In this document: positions 6,381 to 7,586 of the stretch, piece after piece
How positions within the stretch are numbered: the stretch's first letter is position 1
How the letters are laid out: each line of letters starts with the position of its first letter
Assembly (NCBI GenBank): GCA_964637235.1
Contig: CAZWVR010000102.1
Location: forward strand, 1 to 7,586
Direction: 5' to 3'
DNA from: CAZWVR01 sp964637235
Lineage (GTDB): Bacteria > Bacteroidota > Bacteroidia > Bacteroidales > S143-33
Length of the DNA: 7,586 nt
The notes under the pieces: model-generated
Database searches by the model: none
What the model was told of the DNA's origin: nothing
The model's input: the letters and a program-made list of their open reading frames with translations, nothing else
Made by a program: the position numbers and the translations under genes

Positions 6381-7179
6381 TTCTTATAAATTTTATAGTT
6401 TCAATTCCAAAAGCGACTACAAAACCAAGAAATAAAAACATTAAAAAGTTAATAATAACTTTCTTTTTTACAGAAACTTTATGAATTATCGGAGAGGGCT
6501 TATAATCAAAATCTTTCACTAAAATATATGGTTTATCAAAATGCGAATGCATGATAAAATGCATATACTGCATTTTATTATTATAAACCCCCGGAATATA
6601 AGAAATATCCGTTAAGTTTACTTGTTTTTCTTTAACTCTAACAACACTATCCTGTTGTGCTAACTGCTGCTGAACATAATCTGCAAATTCCTGCTGTCCT
6701 TGTATATACTTTTGCAAATAAGCATTAGAATTACAATATTTTTCTAAATTCTCTGAAATATCTGACAAAACAGAAGGATCATAAACTTCTATATTTATAA
6801 TTACCTCTGTTGGTGAATAATATCTATATTCTCCCAATTCAACTTCAAAAGATTTTATTTTGTGTACATCTACGTTAAATACAGACTTCAAATAATTCAG
6901 ATTACTATCTGCAAAAGATGTCTCTATTTCTTTTAATACACTATAGAGAGGATAAATATTTGGCATATCATTATAAGAAGATAATCTATATACTATACCT
7001 GTGGAAACCAATGCAGATGTTTTATAATATGGAATAACTTTTATCTTTTTAGCTCTGTAATAACCATAAGCTATACCTAATAAACTAAAAATCAGTAAAA
7101 TAAGCCAATAATTTGCAAAAAATTTATAAATTGCAATAATAAGTTCACCCAAAGTAATTTCATCTTTTGATTTATGCAT
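6364..7179 (-). CDS. Wzz-like membrane protein (putative polysaccharide chain-length determinant)
   Basis: This 271-residue protein has the topology of Wzz/polysaccharide co-polymerase proteins: a short cytoplasmic N-terminus with DEITLGELIIAIYKFF, a first membrane helix at about 24-41, a periplasmic domain of about 200 residues, and a second helix at about 241-258 followed by a basic tail. The periplasmic part contains a Gln/Lys-rich helix likely to form a coiled coil (about 152-188). The N-terminus before the first helix fits the Wzz N-terminal domain, and YYKTSALV after it fits the family's early beta strand. Such proteins control O-antigen or capsule chain length. Here this is an inference from shape, because the classical proline-rich motif before the second helix is weak (KPSPIIHK, 227-234). 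It starts four bases after the YbjQ-like gene. The company of dTDP-rhamnose genes nearby is consistent with a surface-glycan role. Confidence 0.65.
   Translation of the reverse strand: MHKSKDEITLGELIIAIYKFFANYWLILLIFSLLGIAYGYYRAKKIKVIPYYKTSALVSTGIVYRLSSYNDMPNIYPLYSVLKEIETSFADSNLNYLKSVFNVDVHKIKSFEVELGEYRYYSPTEVIINIEVYDPSVLSDISENLEKYCNSNAYLQKYIQGQQEFADYVQQQLAQQDSVVRVKEKQVNLTDISYIPGVYNNKMQYMHFIMHSHFDKPYILVKDFDYKPSPIIHKVSVKKKVIINFLMFLFLGFVVAFGIETIKFIRNELKK
6554..6578. repeat. Perfect 10-bp inverted repeat, 5-base loop
   Basis: ATAAAATGCA (6554-6563) and TGCATTTTAT (6569-6578) are exact reverse complements separated by TATAC. The element lies inside the Wzz-like coding region, at codons for the NKMQYMHFIMH segment. 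No function is known to me. Confidence 0.5.
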
Positions 7180-7183
7180 AAAC

Positions 7184-7519
7184 TTACTTTTTTTGGTTTA
7201 AGCGTACTGCTGTGCCATATACTAAAATTTCAGAAGCACCTTGCATAATCATAGAAGTTGTTATTCTAACATTTATCACAGCATCTGCACCCATTTCTCT
7301 GGCATGCTCTATCATTCTCTCCATAGCTTGCTGACGGGATTTCTCTTGAAGCTTAGTATACTCCGAAATTTCCCCACCTACAATATTCTTTAAACCAGCC
7401 ATAAAATCATGACCTAAATGTCTGGCTCTCACTGTACTTCCTCTGGCAATCCCCAAAATTTCTATTACTTCATAACCCGGTATAAAGTCTGTCGTGGATA
7501 CAAAAATATCCTTTTTCAT
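7184..7519 (-). CDS. YbjQ/UPF0145 family protein
   Basis: A complete 111-residue member of the YbjQ family (UPF0145, often labelled heavy-metal-binding domain), a small soluble alpha/beta protein believed to form pentamers; its cellular role is not established. Family features are the early YEVIEILGIARGSTVRAR strand-turn (16-33), VGGEISEYTKL (47-57), a long helix with RQQAMERMIEHAREMGADAVI (62-82 region) and the closing M-x-G-x-x-EILVYGTAV (92-105). Length is typical. No signal peptide or membrane segment is seen, so it is cytoplasmic. The ATG follows the TAG of a likely upstream gene by two bases, and the Wzz-like gene starts four bases after its own stop, so it is an internal gene of an operon. 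Confidence 0.88.
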   Translation of the reverse strand: MKKDIFVSTTDFIPGYEVIEILGIARGSTVRARHLGHDFMAGLKNIVGGEISEYTKLQEKSRQQAMERMIEHAREMGADAVINVRITTSMIMQGASEILVYGTAVRLNQKK

Positions 7520-7521
7520 AT

Positions 7522-7586
7522 CTATTTATATTTTTGTAATAATTTTTTCTGATAATCCAATATTTTTTTATTAAGCACACCTAAAC
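7522..7586 (-). CDS. C-terminal tail of an unidentified upstream gene (partial)
   Basis: One minus-strand frame stays open from the window edge to TAG at 7524-7522 and reads LGVLNKKILDYQKKLLQKYK, a lysine-rich, probably helical C-terminus. The other two frames stop at once. The two-base spacing to the YbjQ-like ATG matches the tight packing of the rest of the operon, which is the main reason to call it a gene. Twenty codons are too few to identify a family. Confidence 0.5.
   Translation of the reverse strand, partial: LGVLNKKILDYQKKLLQKYK

Noticed and set aside
7529..7536. Plus-strand TATTTTTG matching the -7 promoter consensus
   Set aside because: There is no -33 TTTG at a suitable distance and no plus-strand gene start in the remaining bases; it lies across the end of the upstream minus-strand gene.
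1..7586. CRISPR array, tRNA or rRNA gene, insertion sequence, attachment site
   Set aside because: No direct-repeat/spacer pattern, tRNA cloverleaf, rRNA stretch, transposase or flanking terminal repeats were seen on reading both strands.

Overview
The window looks like a piece of an AT-rich genome from the phylum Bacteroidota (Bacteroidetes), probably Bacteroidales-like. Three things suggest this. The signal peptidase II carries the long loop typical of Bacteroidetes LspA. A lipoprotein resembles the Bacteroidetes-restricted DUF4831 family. A promoter matching the Bacteroidetes -33 TTTG / -7 TAnnTTTG consensus lies ahead of lspA. Gene starts lack strong Shine-Dalgarno sequences and sit behind A/T-rich leaders, which also fits. 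Species-level placement is not possible from this window.

Layout: bases 1-154 are an AT-rich non-coding stretch. A plus-strand gene (155-610) encodes a small exported protein of unknown function. Everything else is on the minus strand and reads right to left. A gene cut off at the right edge (7522-7586) is followed by a YbjQ/UPF0145 protein, a Wzz-like two-transmembrane protein, a DUF4831-like lipoprotein, a GatD-type amidohydrolase and the endolytic transglycosylase MltG. Spacings in this series are 2, 4, overlapping, 3 and -4 bases, so it reads as one operon. A 46-base gap with a good Bacteroidetes promoter starts a second unit: lspA, rfbC and rfbD, with overlapping ends. rfbD converges on the plus-strand gene.

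The theme is cell-envelope construction: peptidoglycan chain termination (MltG), lipoprotein maturation (LspA), a lipoprotein that would be an LspA substrate, dTDP-rhamnose synthesis (RfbC, RfbD) and a possible polysaccharide chain-length protein. rfbA and rfbB are not in the window.

Two items stand out. First, the asparaginase-like gene has the full architecture and signature residues of archaeal GatD, the glutaminase subunit of the GatDE tRNA amidotransferase, yet sits in a bacterial envelope operon with no gatE in view. Second, the DUF4831-like gene is split from its start codon by a ten-base T tract (coding strand). One more T would give a perfect lipoprotein signal peptide. This is a sequencing error, a phase-variable switch, a slippage-rescued gene or a decaying gene.
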